Positions 1 through 8,497 of a stretch of 64,000 nucleotides of DNA are shown in pieces (position 1 is the stretch's first letter; each line of letters begins with the position of its first letter). The DNA comes from Mesorhizobium onobrychidis. Lineage in GTDB: Bacteria > Pseudomonadota > Alphaproteobacteria > Rhizobiales > Rhizobiaceae. Location of the stretch: positions 5,809,501 through 5,873,500 of the forward strand of contig NZ_CP062229.1 of NCBI RefSeq assembly GCF_024707545.1. Reading direction: 5' to 3'. The notes beneath the pieces are model-generated. The model was not told where the DNA came from. It worked only from the letters and a program-made list of their open reading frames with translations, and did not search any database. A program made the translations under genes and the position numbers.

Positions 1-478
1 AAAGCGAAGACGTCCATGGCGGCATAGACGTCGGCCAGTTCGGCGCCTTCGACCACGCCTAGCAGATGGCATCTGCCCTGAAGACCCGCCTCGTCCAGCA
101 TTCGGCGCATTTCGGACGCCGACGCACCGTCGCCGGCGGCAACAAAATGCGCGCGCTCATTTTGCGAAAGAAACAGGCAAACTGCTTCGGTGAGGTAAGT
201 CAGGTTCTTCTCCGGCGCCAGCCGGCCTACGTGCCCGACGATGAAATCGGTTTCCGCTAGTCGCAACCGGCTCCGCAATCTCAGCCGATCTCCTTCGGCG
301 AACCTGGCCAAGTCGATCCCGGTCGGGATTATGGTGATCGGTTTGGTGACATCGTGGTGGCGCAAGAGGTCGGCAATGCTGCGAGTTGGGGCGATGATAT
401 GCTCGCACAAATCACAGTAGCCAGCCGCGAGGCTGAGCACGAGCCGTTGGAGGACCGGTGCATCCTGCGCAACGTAGT
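1..478 (-). pseudogene. Glycosyltransferase family 4, 3' part (split by IS, runs off left edge)
   Basis: Reading the minus strand from 478 leftward gives an uninterrupted frame that continues the N-terminal part at 1481-1856 once the IS and one target copy are removed; the join restores Tyr-Gly-His-Tyr-Val-Ala-Gln-Asp. It contains typical GT4 C-domain features: IIPTGIDLARF, VGHVGRLAPEKNL (donor-binding domain start) and the following Rossmann strand HFVAAGDG. The frame is still open at base 1, so the C-terminus, including the usual E-x7-E segment, lies outside the window. The overall type resembles GT4 enzymes that glycosylate lipids such as diacylglycerol, but the acceptor cannot be read from sequence. 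In the present form it lacks its own start and can only be translated as the tail of the transposase frame. Confidence 0.85.
473..478. repeat. Target-site duplication, left copy (CGTAGT)
   Basis: The six bases CGTAGT directly flank the left IS end and recur at 1481-1486. Removing one copy plus the IS rebuilds the glycosyltransferase frame, which confirms the exact element borders. Confidence 0.95.
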
Positions 479-1424
479 TGTTTAGTCCCGGCATTTGATG
501 GGTGGGATCGAGTCGGAACCGTTCGGGCTCTTTTGCCCAGATTTTGCAGATGAATTCGTGGGGCGTGAGGCCCTTGAGGGTCTTAAGCCGGCGCGCGAAA
601 TTGTAAGCTAAGATGAAGTCGGCGAGATGCCGACGCAGTTGCTCGTGATCGTCATAGTGGAAGCGCTTGACGGTGGCGTCCTTGATGGTCCGATTCATCC
701 GCTCGACCTGGCCGTTCGTCCAGGGATGGTTGATCTTTGTGAGCCGGTGCTCGATGCCATGTTCGTCGCAGATGCCGTCGAAGATGTGCTGAAGGGCATG
801 CCGGTCGCAGGTCCGGTTGGCGAACTGAATGCCGTTGTCGGTCAGAATGGTATGGATGGCATAGGGCACGGTCGCGATCAGGTTGCGAAGGAATTGGGCC
901 ACCGCCATCTTGCCCGCCGTCGGGTGCAATTCCGCATAGGCGAATTTCGACGTCCGATCGATGGCCAAGAAAAGGCGCAGCTTGCCCTCGGCGGTCTGCA
1001 CCTCGGCGAGGTCGATATGGAAATAGCCGAGCGGATAGGCGTTGAACTTCTTCCTGGCCGGCTTGTCGGCGTCCACCTGCGGCAGCCGCGAAATGCCATG
1101 GCGCTGAAGGCAGCGATGCAACGACGAGCGCGTCAGATGCGGGATCGAGGGCTGTAGGGCATAGAGACAATCATCCAGCGCCAGCAACGTGTGCTTGCGA
1201 AAGGCGACGATCACCGCTTCCTCTTCGAGCGACAGCACTGTCGATCTTGGTTTCTTCGGGCCGGTGGGAAGATCGGCGGTCGAGATCCGGTTCCTCCACT
1301 TTCTAACTGTCTTCTGATCGATGCCGTAGCGCTTGGCCAGCGCTCTCAGGCTCTCTTGACTATGCTGTATCGCTCGACGGACTGCCTCTGTCGTCGTGGC
1401 GCGGCGGTGTAGAACCTGTCCCAT
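479..1424 (-). CDS. IS481-family DDE transposase, without stop codon inside the IS
   Basis: Starts at ATG 1424 with AAGGA about 6 nt upstream. About 315 codons lie within the IS. N-terminal helix-turn-helix (RALAKRYGIDQKTVRKWRNR), then the rve-type catalytic core: FHIDLAEV (first Asp), TILTDNGIQF (second Asp) and NGQVERMNRTIK (Glu). The protein ends HQMPGLN at the IS border, as is typical of the family. No stop codon occurs inside the element: the last full codons CTA-AAC are followed by A plus target bases, giving AAC-TAC-GTT, so the frame runs on into the glycosyltransferase remnant to base 1. Established knowledge: IS481 prefers NCTAGN targets, which would supply a TAG here. This insertion has ACTACG instead. 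The catalytic part appears intact. Confidence 0.9.
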
Positions 1425-1480
1425 AGCGCATCCTTTGATTCGGACGGCAATGATGCGCCATTAAAGTCCGGGATCAAACA
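479..1480 (-). mobile_element. IS481-family insertion sequence, complete, 1,002 bp
   Basis: Both ends begin TGTTT. The left end reads TGTTTAGTCCCGGCATTTGA and the right end, on the minus strand, TGTTTGATCCCGGACTTTAA, an imperfect terminal inverted repeat of about 23 bp. Six-base duplications (CGTAGT) flank the element. It carries one transposase gene filling nearly the whole length. Size, end sequence, 6-bp duplication and a single DDE transposase fit the IS481 family. It has interrupted a GT4 gene in the same orientation as its own transposase, and both ends and the transposase look intact, so the insertion is probably recent. Confidence 0.95.
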
Positions 1481-1486
1481 CGTAGT
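1481..1486. repeat. Target-site duplication, right copy (CGTAGT)
   Basis: Second copy of the 6-bp duplication flanking the IS481-type element; matches 473-478 exactly. Confidence 0.95.
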
Positions 1487-1856
1487 GGCCGTAGAGTTCG
1501 TAGCGGGTGTGATAGGTAAATATCGTCGGCAACGCTCGCGAAGCCGCGATGCGAAGGGCGGTATCGCCGAGAAGAAACGGGTGGTGCGAATGGACGATAT
1601 CCGGTTCGAAGGCGTTCAGTGTTTTCTCGAGGGAACGGGTGAACGGGATCGGCACGGAAAAATCGCTCCCGTTAAAATTCTGGATCGCAGGAACGCGCAG
1701 GATGTCGCTTTCTGATCGCGCTGCTTCCGTATAGTCCCGCGCGACGATCAGGACTGCATGTCCCAACGCACGCAGCACCTCCGACAACGACGCAACGCTG
1801 TGTGCAACCCCGCCGACATGTGGGGTGAATGTGTTGGTAAACATCACGATGTTCAT
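1481..1856 (-). pseudogene. Glycosyltransferase family 4, 5' part (split by IS)
   Basis: Starts at ATG 1856. The first residues MNIVMFTNTFTPHVGGVAHS are the classic GT4 N-terminal strand plus Gly-Gly nucleotide-domain loop. Further motifs are DIVHSHHPFLLGDTAL and TIFTYHTRYELYGHYV. Past base 1481 the frame enters the IS and stops after a few foreign codons (FDPGL) at 1461. The product would be an acceptor-domain fragment of about 125 residues and is presumably inactive. An upstream extension of the frame to 1997 exists but adds residues unlike the family, so 1856 is preferred. It is followed upstream by about 275 bp without an evident gene. Confidence 0.85.
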
Positions 1857-2131
1857 GCAAGGCCTACCGCGTCGGTCGATCGAAGGGACGCGGCCTGCAA
1901 AGAGAAATCGCCGCGTCCAGATTCTCGGGCCGGCGACGACCAGGCGGCAGGCTCGGTAACACTCGGGCCAAGCCTCGACCTTGCCCTCAAGGTCCACCCT
2001 ATCATCCTAAACGTTAACGCGAATAGCCTGAGCTTCCGTTTCGACCTCGCGCTTCAGCGCTGCCTCGTGCGTTTCTTGATGTAGGATACCGAGGGACGTG
2101 CCTTCAACCACCGCGGCCCTCAGCGGCTGCG

Positions 2132-3751
2132 CTATGCGCTCAAGCGAAACCGTGTGACGTCGATGGCCGCGGCCATCAGCGTCTGCGTGTAGGTAGCCTT
2201 CGGATTGCTGAAGATCGCCTCGGTCGGCCCTTCCTCAACGATCTTACCCTGCTTCATGACGATGATGTAGTCGGCCATGGCGCGCACTACGGCGAGATCG
2301 TGGCTGATGAACAGATACGACAGTTCATGTTCGGCCTGCAGCTTGCGCAGCAGTTCGACGATCTGCTTCTGGACGGAGCGGTCGAGTGCCGAGGTCGGCT
2401 CGTCGAGGACGACCACTTTGGGCTTGAGGATCATCGCCCGCGCGATGGCGATGCGTTGGCGCTGGCCGCCGGAGAATTCGTGCGGGTAGCGATTGCGCGC
2501 ATTCGGATCGAGCCCGACCTCGCGCAAGGCCTCGACTGCGCGCAGATCGCGTTGCCTGCCCGACAGGGTCGGCTCATGCACCAGAAGTCCTTCGGTGATG
2601 ACTTGGCCAATCGTCATGCGCGGCGACAACGAACCGAACGGGTCCTGGAAGACCAGCTGCAATTCACGCCGCAGCGGCCGCATCGCCTGACGGTCGGCAG
2701 CGGAAATATCGCGATCGCCGAAGCGGATGAGGCCGTCGCTTGGCAGGAGCCGCAGCAAGGCCCGGCCGAGCGTCGATTTTCCCGAACCCGATTCGCCGAC
2801 GATGCCGATGGTCTGGTTCCGCTGCAGCCGGATCGAAATGTGATCGACGGCGCGCAGCATCAGCGGCTCTCCGGCAAGAAACCCGCCGCCGATCCTGAAG
2901 GTCACTTCGACATTCCTGCCTTCCAGCAGGACGGGCGCATTTGGCGGTGGCGGTGCCTTGGTTCCGGTCGGCTCGGCGGCCAACAGCATCTTGGTATAGG
3001 CGTGCTGCGGGTTGACGAAGATCGCTTCCGCCTCGCCCTCCTCGACGACTTCGCCGTAGCGCATGACATAGACGCGGTCGGCAAAGCGCCGGACAATGCC
3101 GAGATCGTGGGTGATGAAGACGATCGCCATGCCGAGCTTGCGCTGCAGTTCGGCGAGCAGCATGAGTATCTGCGCCTGGATGGTCACGTCGAGCGCCGTC
3201 GTTGGTTCGTCTGCGATCAGTATGTCGGGATCGTTGGCCAGCGCCATGGCGATCATGACCCGCTGGCGCTGGCCGCCTGACATTTCGTGCGGATAGGATT
3301 TCATCCGCCGCTCGGGATCGGGAATATGGACCAGCCGCAAGAGCTTGAGCGCTTCTTCGCGTGCCTCGGCGGCGCCAAGCCCGCGATGCCTGCGGATCGG
3401 TTCGATCAGCTGGTTGCCGATCGAATAGAGCGGATCGAGCGAGGTCATCGGCTCCTGGAAGATCATGCTGATCTTGCGGCCGCGGACTTGGTTGAGCTCG
3501 GACTTGCTCAGGGTCAAAAGGTTGCGGCCGCGATAGTCGACGACCCCTGTGGCCTCGCCGTTCGAGGCCAGCAGGCTCATGGCCGCCATCATCGTCTGGC
3601 TCTTGCCGGAACCGGATTCGCCGACCACGGCGACGGTCTCGCCTGCATTGACGTGGATGTTGATGCCCTTGACGGCTTCAACGACGCCATCGAGTGTGCG
3701 GAAGCGGACGCGAAGGTCCTTGACGCTGAGGATGGTTTCGGAAGTGTCCAT
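2132..3751 (-). CDS. Oligopeptide ABC transporter, double ATP-binding protein
   Basis: 539 residues containing two complete ABC ATPase domains in tandem, equivalent to OppD plus OppF or to YejF. Domain 1 has Walker [13 protein letters not shown] (about residues 44-55), signature MSGGQRQRV and Walker B ILIADEP. Domain 2 has [28 protein letters not shown] and VVVLDEP, with a HDL switch histidine in each. It powers peptide import with the two permeases encoded upstream. Its ATG lies 1 nt after the permease stop, with AGGGA about 10 nt upstream, so it is co-translated as the last gene of the oppABC-ATPase operon. Confidence 0.95.
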   Translation of the reverse strand: MDTSETILSVKDLRVRFRTLDGVVEAVKGINIHVNAGETVAVVGESGSGKSQTMMAAMSLLASNGEATGVVDYRGRNLLTLSKSELNQVRGRKISMIFQEPMTSLDPLYSIGNQLIEPIRRHRGLGAAEAREEALKLLRLVHIPDPERRMKSYPHEMSGGQRQRVMIAMALANDPDILIADEPTTALDVTIQAQILMLLAELQRKLGMAIVFITHDLGIVRRFADRVYVMRYGEVVEEGEAEAIFVNPQHAYTKMLLAAEPTGTKAPPPPNAPVLLEGRNVEVTFRIGGGFLAGEPLMLRAVDHISIRLQRNQTIGIVGESGSGKSTLGRALLRLLPSDGLIRFGDRDISAADRQAMRPLRRELQLVFQDPFGSLSPRMTIGQVITEGLLVHEPTLSGRQRDLRAVEALREVGLDPNARNRYPHEFSGGQRQRIAIARAMILKPKVVVLDEPTSALDRSVQKQIVELLRKLQAEHELSYLFISHDLAVVRAMADYIIVMKQGKIVEEGPTEAIFSNPKATYTQTLMAAAIDVTRFRLSA

Positions 3752-3752
3752 C

Positions 3753-4874
3753 TCAACGATCCCTGGGGTCGAGCGCGTCGCGCAGGCCGTCGCCGACGAA
3801 ATTCAGCGCGAACAGCGTCGAGACAAGGAAGAAGGCAGGGAACAAAAGCAGCCAATTGGCGGTGCCGATGTTCTGGGCGCCGGTCGAGATCAGCACGCCC
3901 CAACTGGTCATCGGTTCCTGCACGCCGAGCCCGAGGAAGGACAGGAAACTCTCCAGGATGATGACATGCGGCACCAGCAGCGTCATGTAGATGACCACCG
4001 GGCCAAGCAGGTTGGGAATGACGTGGCGGATCAGGATGCCGCGTTGGCCGACGCCCATCGCCTCCGCCGCCTGGACGTATTCCTGCCGCCGGATCGACAG
4101 CGCCTGGCCGCGCACGATGCGCGCCATGTCGAGCCACAGCACAGCGCCGACCGCCAGGAACATCAGCACGAAGTTCCGACCGAAGAACACCACCAGCATG
4201 ATGACAAAGAAGATAAACGGCAGCGAATAAAGCACATCGACAATACGCATCATCACCTCGTCGACCTTGCCGCCGGCAAGGCCGGCCGTAGCGCCGTAGA
4301 GCACGCCGATGACGCCCGCCACAACCCCGGCGAGCAGGCCGATGGCCAGCGAGATGCGTCCCGCCATCAGCGTTCGCGACAGCAGATCGCGGCCGGTGTT
4401 GTCGGTGCCGAACAGGAAATATTGCTGTTTGACCGAGGCGCTCATCGTCACTTCGAGACCGTCGGGCGATTTGTTCTCGATCTGTGTGTTGTCAAAGGCA
4501 TCGGAACGGTCGAGATAGCGGACATTGCGGTCGTCGATCGGCCTAGTCGACTTGACGGTGACGATGACCTTATTGCCTTCCTGCCGCCACTCCTTGATGT
4601 CGACACGCATGCGCTTGATCGCTTCATCGAGCGCGGCCTCGATCATGTCGGCCTTCGGATAAGCCGACAGGCTCGGCGGCATGCGCACATAGTCGGCGTA
4701 GATGGTGGTGTATCGATGCGGCACCAAAGGGGGTCCGAACACGCTGAGGAGCGCGATGAAGGCAAGATAATACAGGCTGAACATGGCGGCGCGATTGGCC
4801 TTGAGGCGCGCCCAGGCATCGCCCCACAGGGAGCGGCCGACGATGACCGGAGCGGTGGCTGAGATGTCAGTCAT
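3753..4874 (-). CDS. oppC: Oligopeptide ABC transporter permease, OppC-like
   Basis: 373 residues from ATG 4874 (MTDISATAPVIVG). First membrane segment at about residues 30-48 (MFSLYYLAFIALLSVFG), then an unusually long periplasmic stretch of about 90 residues rich in charged residues, then the binding-protein-dependent transport domain with five further membrane segments. The EAA loop is visible as EYVQAAEAMGVGQRGILIRH. The start overlaps the stop of the upstream oppB by 8 nt (ATGACTGA), indicating coupling. OppC of E. coli is about 300 residues, so the extra length lies in the first periplasmic loop, a feature also seen in other alphaproteobacterial homologues. Confidence 0.93.
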   Translation of the reverse strand: MTDISATAPVIVGRSLWGDAWARLKANRAAMFSLYYLAFIALLSVFGPPLVPHRYTTIYADYVRMPPSLSAYPKADMIEAALDEAIKRMRVDIKEWRQEGNKVIVTVKSTRPIDDRNVRYLDRSDAFDNTQIENKSPDGLEVTMSASVKQQYFLFGTDNTGRDLLSRTLMAGRISLAIGLLAGVVAGVIGVLYGATAGLAGGKVDEVMMRIVDVLYSLPFIFFVIMLVVFFGRNFVLMFLAVGAVLWLDMARIVRGQALSIRRQEYVQAAEAMGVGQRGILIRHVIPNLLGPVVIYMTLLVPHVIILESFLSFLGLGVQEPMTSWGVLISTGAQNIGTANWLLLFPAFFLVSTLFALNFVGDGLRDALDPRDR

Positions 4875-5790
4875 AGCGCACCCTCGGATCGACGACGGCA
4901 TACATGACGTCGACGATCAGATTGAAGATGATGGTGAAGAGAGCGATTACCACCACCGTTCCCATGACCAGCGTGTAGTCGCGGTTGAGCGCAGCAACGA
5001 CAAAATGGCGGCCGACGCCCGGAATGGAGAAGATGGTCTCGACGATGATCGAGCCGGTGAGAAGGGCTGCAGCCGCCGGACCGGTGAAGGAGACGATCGG
5101 CAGGATGGCGCCGCGCAGCGCATGCTTGACGACCACCGACCAATCCGACAGGCCGAGCGCGCGTGCGGTACGGATGTGGTGCGAGCGCAACGATTCGATC
5201 ATCGAACCGCGCATCAGGCGGGCGACGATAGCGATCTGCGGCAAGGCGAGGGTCAGCACCGGCCCGACCTTGTTGAGCAGGGCGCCATCACCCCAGCCGC
5301 CGATCGGCAGCAGCTTCCAGGTCAGACCGAACAGAAGCTGGATCACCGGCGCGATGACGAAGGTCGGAATGGTGCTGCCGGCGGTCGCCAGAGCGATCAC
5401 CGAATAGTCGGCAAGCTTGTTCTGGTTGAGCGCGGCAACAGTGCCGAGCACGCTGCCGAGGAGTAGCGCCAGAATGAGCGCCGAAGCGCCGAGTTGGATT
5501 GAGATCGGCAGGCCCTCCCTGAACAATTCGCTGACGGTGAAATCCGGCATGTTGTAGCTCGGACCGAAATTGCCGCGCAGCAGATTGCCGAGATAGTGGA
5601 CATATTGCAGCCAGAGCGGGTCGTTGAGGCCGAACTGCGCTTCAAGATTGGCCTTGATCTCGGGGCTCAGGCCCCGCTCCTGATTGAACGGGCCGCCCGG
5701 CGCGACACGTATCAGGAAGAACGCCATGGTCACGATGACGAACAGCGTCGGGATGGCGGTCAGGAGCCGCCGGAATACGTATCGCAGCAT
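4867..5790 (-). CDS. oppB: Oligopeptide ABC transporter permease, OppB-like
   Basis: 307 residues from ATG 5790 (MLRYVFRRLLTAIPTLFVI), with GGGGAA a few bases upstream; the frame extends to 5838 but those residues are not family-like. Six predicted membrane segments, with the conserved periplasmic motif RVAPGGPF after the first and the EAA loop HHIRTARALGLSDWSVVVKH in the second half. Forms the membrane pore together with OppC. It is separated from the binding-protein gene by a palindromic repeat block (5808-6030) and overlaps oppC by 8 nt. Confidence 0.93.
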   Translation of the reverse strand: MLRYVFRRLLTAIPTLFVIVTMAFFLIRVAPGGPFNQERGLSPEIKANLEAQFGLNDPLWLQYVHYLGNLLRGNFGPSYNMPDFTVSELFREGLPISIQLGASALILALLLGSVLGTVAALNQNKLADYSVIALATAGSTIPTFVIAPVIQLLFGLTWKLLPIGGWGDGALLNKVGPVLTLALPQIAIVARLMRGSMIESLRSHHIRTARALGLSDWSVVVKHALRGAILPIVSFTGPAAAALLTGSIIVETIFSIPGVGRHFVVAALNRDYTLVMGTVVVIALFTIIFNLIVDVMYAVVDPRVRYD

Positions 5791-5807
5791 CGGTTCCCCG
5801 CTTGACC

Positions 5808-6030
5808 TAGAGCGACGTGCGTCCACTTGGACGCACAAAGTACGCTCTAGCGCTTCAATCTTCGCATCGTGCTTCCCGAAAATCGATTCCGATTTTCGGG
5901 CCGATGCGATGGCAAACCGGAGCCGCCGCCCCTAACGCATGACCCGAACCGAAGGTTCGGAAAGGATCACGCGCAAAATCAAGGCGTTACAGCGCCCTTT
6001 GCGCGTCCCGAAGGACGCGCGGCGCTGTAA
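5808..6030. repeat. Composite palindromic intergenic repeat between oppA and oppB
   Basis: The block is built of nested inverted repeats: CTAGAGCG (5808-5815) with CGCTCTAG (5843-5850), enclosing TGCGTCC-ACTT-GGACGCA (5818-5835); CCCGAAAATCG-ATTC-CGATTTTCGGG (5875-5900); CCGAACC-GAA-GGTTCGG (5944-5960); and TTACAGCGCC (5987-5996) with GGCGCTGTAA (6021-6030), enclosing GCGCGTCC-CGAA-GGACGCGC (6001-6020). Such RIME-like mosaics are common in rhizobial chromosomes. Placed after the binding-protein gene, the hairpins could slow transcription or protect the upstream mRNA, which would favour binding protein over permease; that role is inference. Confidence 0.85.
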
Positions 6031-6055
6031 AGGAGCGGCAGTCCGGCCAAGGAGA

Positions 6056-7648
6056 TCAGTCCTTGGAGATGAAGCGGGACGGATGCACGTCCATAACGTT
6101 GTCCTCGAAGCCATGAAGCTTGGGAGAAACGATATCCTTGTAGCTGTAGTAGAGAAGCGGGATGTTGCCGACCTCGTCGACGAGGATGCGCTCGGCCTCT
6201 GCGAGTTGCTTCATGCGCTCTTCGGGCTTGCCCCCCGCGGCGGCCGCCTCGTCCATGGCCTCCTCGAATTTCGGGCTGTTGTAGCCCGAATAGTTGTTGC
6301 CACTTGCCTTGCGGGAGATGCCGAGGAAGGTTTCCGGATCCTTGTAATCCGCAATCCAGCCGGCACGCGCCATGTCATAGTCGCCCTTCTGCTCAAGGAA
6401 GGAATAGTGGGTCTTGGTGTCGGTGTTGAGCAGCGTGACTTCGACACCGAGCGGCTTCAACTGTTCCTGGATGGCGACCGCAGTGTTCTTGTGGTTTTCC
6501 GAAGTGTTGTAGCGGATTTCCATCTTAAGCGGTTTCTCGGGCGTGTAGCCAAGCTTCTCGAGTACCTTCTTGGCCTCATCCTCGCGGTCGATCTGCGACA
6601 TCTCCGCGTATTTGGCCATTGCCGGCGTATAGCCCTCAATGCCTGGAGGCACCATCGAATAGCCGGGCAGCATTGAGTTCTGCCAGACCTTTTCGGCAAG
6701 GAAATCGCGGTCGACTGCCATGGAGATGGCGTTGCGCAGTTCGACGTTGTCCCACGGGGCCTTGTCGGTCTTGATCGCAAAATAGTAGGTGCCGAGGTAA
6801 GGCCCGACGCGAATCTGATCGCCAAACTTGGCCTTGAGGTCGGCGAGCTGCTCGGTCGGGAGGTCGTCGTAGCTGTCGAGTTCGCCGGCCTCAAAGCGCT
6901 TCATCGCCGACGAACGATCTTCGGTCGGGATGTAGTTGACGACGTCGAGCTTGACGGTCGCAGCGTCCCAGAATTTCGGATTCTTGACCAGTTTGATGTG
7001 GTCGTTGGGAACCCACTCCGCCAGCGTATAGGCGCCGTTGGAGACCAGATTGCCCGGCTTGATCCAATCGGCGCCGAGCTTTTCCATTGAGGCCTTGTTG
7101 ACCGGATAGGCCGCCTGGTGGGTCAGCATTTCGAGGAAATAGGGCGTGGGCGCCTTCAGCGTCACTTCCAGTGTATTTGCGTCGATTGCCTTGACGCCCA
7201 TCTCCTCTGGCTTCGCCTTCTTGGTGTTCACCTCCTCGGCATTCTTCACGGGATAGAGCATCGAAGCGTATTCGGCGCCGGTGGCCGGATCTTCCAGCCG
7301 TTGGAAAGCGTAGACGAAGTCATCTGCCGTCACCGGAGCGCCATCCGACCAGACGGCGCCCTTGCGCAGCTTGAAGGTGTAGACGGTGCCGTCGTCCGAT
7401 ACTGTCCAGCTTTCGGCGGCGCCAGGGATGAGGTTCGCCTTTGCGTCCTGCATGGTCAGCCCCTGGAACAGGTCACGCAAAATACTTGCTTCGTAGATTG
7501 TCGAGGTCTTGTGCGGGTCGAGCGACTCCGATTCGGCGGCGGTGCCGCGGTTATAGACGACCTCGGCGAAGGCCGGCGTGTAGAACGTGCCGGCGGCCAA
7601 GGCCATGGTTGTGGCGAACACCGTCGCCTTCAGCATATTTTTCAGCAT
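6056..7648 (-). CDS. oppA: Oligopeptide ABC transporter, periplasmic binding protein
   Basis: 530 residues from ATG 7648, with AGGGAGAA about 8 nt upstream. N-terminal Sec signal peptide (MLKNMLKATVFATTMALAAG, cleavage after ...TPAFA). The mature part matches the SBP family 5 pattern: SLDPHKTSTIYEASILRDLF near the start, AESWTVSDDGTVYTFKLRKG and AVWSDGAPVTADDFVYAFQR. It captures peptides in the periplasm and delivers them to OppB/OppC. First gene of the operon; the others follow after the repeat block. Confidence 0.95.
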   Translation of the reverse strand: MLKNMLKATVFATTMALAAGTFYTPAFAEVVYNRGTAAESESLDPHKTSTIYEASILRDLFQGLTMQDAKANLIPGAAESWTVSDDGTVYTFKLRKGAVWSDGAPVTADDFVYAFQRLEDPATGAEYASMLYPVKNAEEVNTKKAKPEEMGVKAIDANTLEVTLKAPTPYFLEMLTHQAAYPVNKASMEKLGADWIKPGNLVSNGAYTLAEWVPNDHIKLVKNPKFWDAATVKLDVVNYIPTEDRSSAMKRFEAGELDSYDDLPTEQLADLKAKFGDQIRVGPYLGTYYFAIKTDKAPWDNVELRNAISMAVDRDFLAEKVWQNSMLPGYSMVPPGIEGYTPAMAKYAEMSQIDREDEAKKVLEKLGYTPEKPLKMEIRYNTSENHKNTAVAIQEQLKPLGVEVTLLNTDTKTHYSFLEQKGDYDMARAGWIADYKDPETFLGISRKASGNNYSGYNSPKFEEAMDEAAAAGGKPEERMKQLAEAERILVDEVGNIPLLYYSYKDIVSPKLHGFEDNVMDVHPSRFISKD

Positions 7649-7969
7649 GGAGTTCTCCCTGTCGAGGCGGCCCTTCAGCTACGCCTCTTGAGTGTTGACG
7701 CCCCGAAACCGATTAGGTGGCCCCTTTGAGCGCGCCGCCGGTTCCCTTTCCGGCAGCTGGTGGCCAAACAGTAACGTGGCGATTTTTTATTTCAACAGAC
7801 TCGTGAGGTCACCCTAAGTAAGGCGCAGCGACAGCCACTTCGCGACCGGCAGAACAGCGGTCGAAACCATTGACTTGGCTCCGTTTCTCCCACTCAAGCA
7901 CTCGTTCCGGCAAGAAATCTGTCGTCTATTCCACTTTGCCGAAATGTCTTAAGCCGCCTTTAAGCAACC
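7649..7969. promoter_or_regulatory. Intergenic region between oppA and the TadE-like gene
   Basis: 321 bp between two divergent genes, so it must hold the promoter of the opp operon (minus strand) and that of the tadE-like gene (plus strand). I see an A/T-rich stretch near 7780-7795 but no convincing -35/-10 pair and no strong palindrome. No small gene is evident. Confidence 0.4.
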
Positions 7970-8497
7970 ATGGGTTACATCTTCGCGGGCTTCGGTATGT
8001 CTCGATGGGCGAAGGAAATGAACAGCGCAGAAACTGAGACAATCTCTATAAAGCGGCGCAATACGAGCCAGCTAAAACTCAAATTATGCCAATTTAGAGA
8101 ACAGTCCGGAACTTCCGCCATCGAATTCGCGCTGCTTTCGCCCATTTTCATCTCGCTTTTGCTCGGAATGGTTGCATACGGTATCTATTTTGGTGCAAGC
8201 AACTCCGTACAGCAAATCGCAGCGGATGACGCCCGCACGGCGATAGCCGGGCTGAATGAAGGCGAGCGCCAGGCGCTGGTGACCAGTTTCGTCAACACCA
8301 ATGCCGGCGGATATCCCTTCGTCGATTCCACCAAGCTGACCTATCAGGCAAAGGACAGCACGGCCGACCGAAACCAGTTCGTCGTGTCCATCCAATACGA
8401 CGCACGTAACTTGCCGGTCTGGAATCTGTTCCCGGCGCTGCCCATGCCTGGAACCACGATCTCACGCGAGTCGACAATACGGGTCGGAGGCATCTGA
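7970..8497 (+). CDS. TadE-like pilus assembly/secreted pseudopilin protein
   Basis: Up to 175 residues. The diagnostic segment is EQSGTSAIEFALLSPIFISL followed by more hydrophobic residues: a Gly/Thr-Ala-x-Glu-Phe-Ala cleavage-type motif leading into one membrane helix, as in TadE family minor pseudopilins of the Tad/Flp system. The C-terminal part is extracytoplasmic. ATG codons at 7970, 7997 and 8018 are all possible; none has a strong ribosome site. The following TadG-like gene starts immediately after this stop (TGA-ATG). No other tad genes (ATPase, secretin, Flp) are in the window, so this is a satellite tadEG pair. Confidence 0.8.
   Translation: MGYIFAGFGMSRWAKEMNSAETETISIKRRNTSQLKLKLCQFREQSGTSAIEFALLSPIFISLLLGMVAYGIYFGASNSVQQIAADDARTAIAGLNEGERQALVTSFVNTNAGGYPFVDSTKLTYQAKDSTADRNQFVVSIQYDARNLPVWNLFPALPMPGTTISRESTIRVGGI

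Noticed and set aside
652..1170. Long minus-strand frame inside the IS that could look like a novel protein
   Set aside because: It is out of frame with the DDE transposase, which accounts for the region with its HTH and catalytic motifs; the frame's composition (Arg/Pro/His-rich) is that of a shadow.
3549..4862. 437-codon plus-strand frame antisense to oppC
   Set aside because: Low-complexity His/Asp/Arg-rich translation without motifs; it mirrors the permease coding strand.
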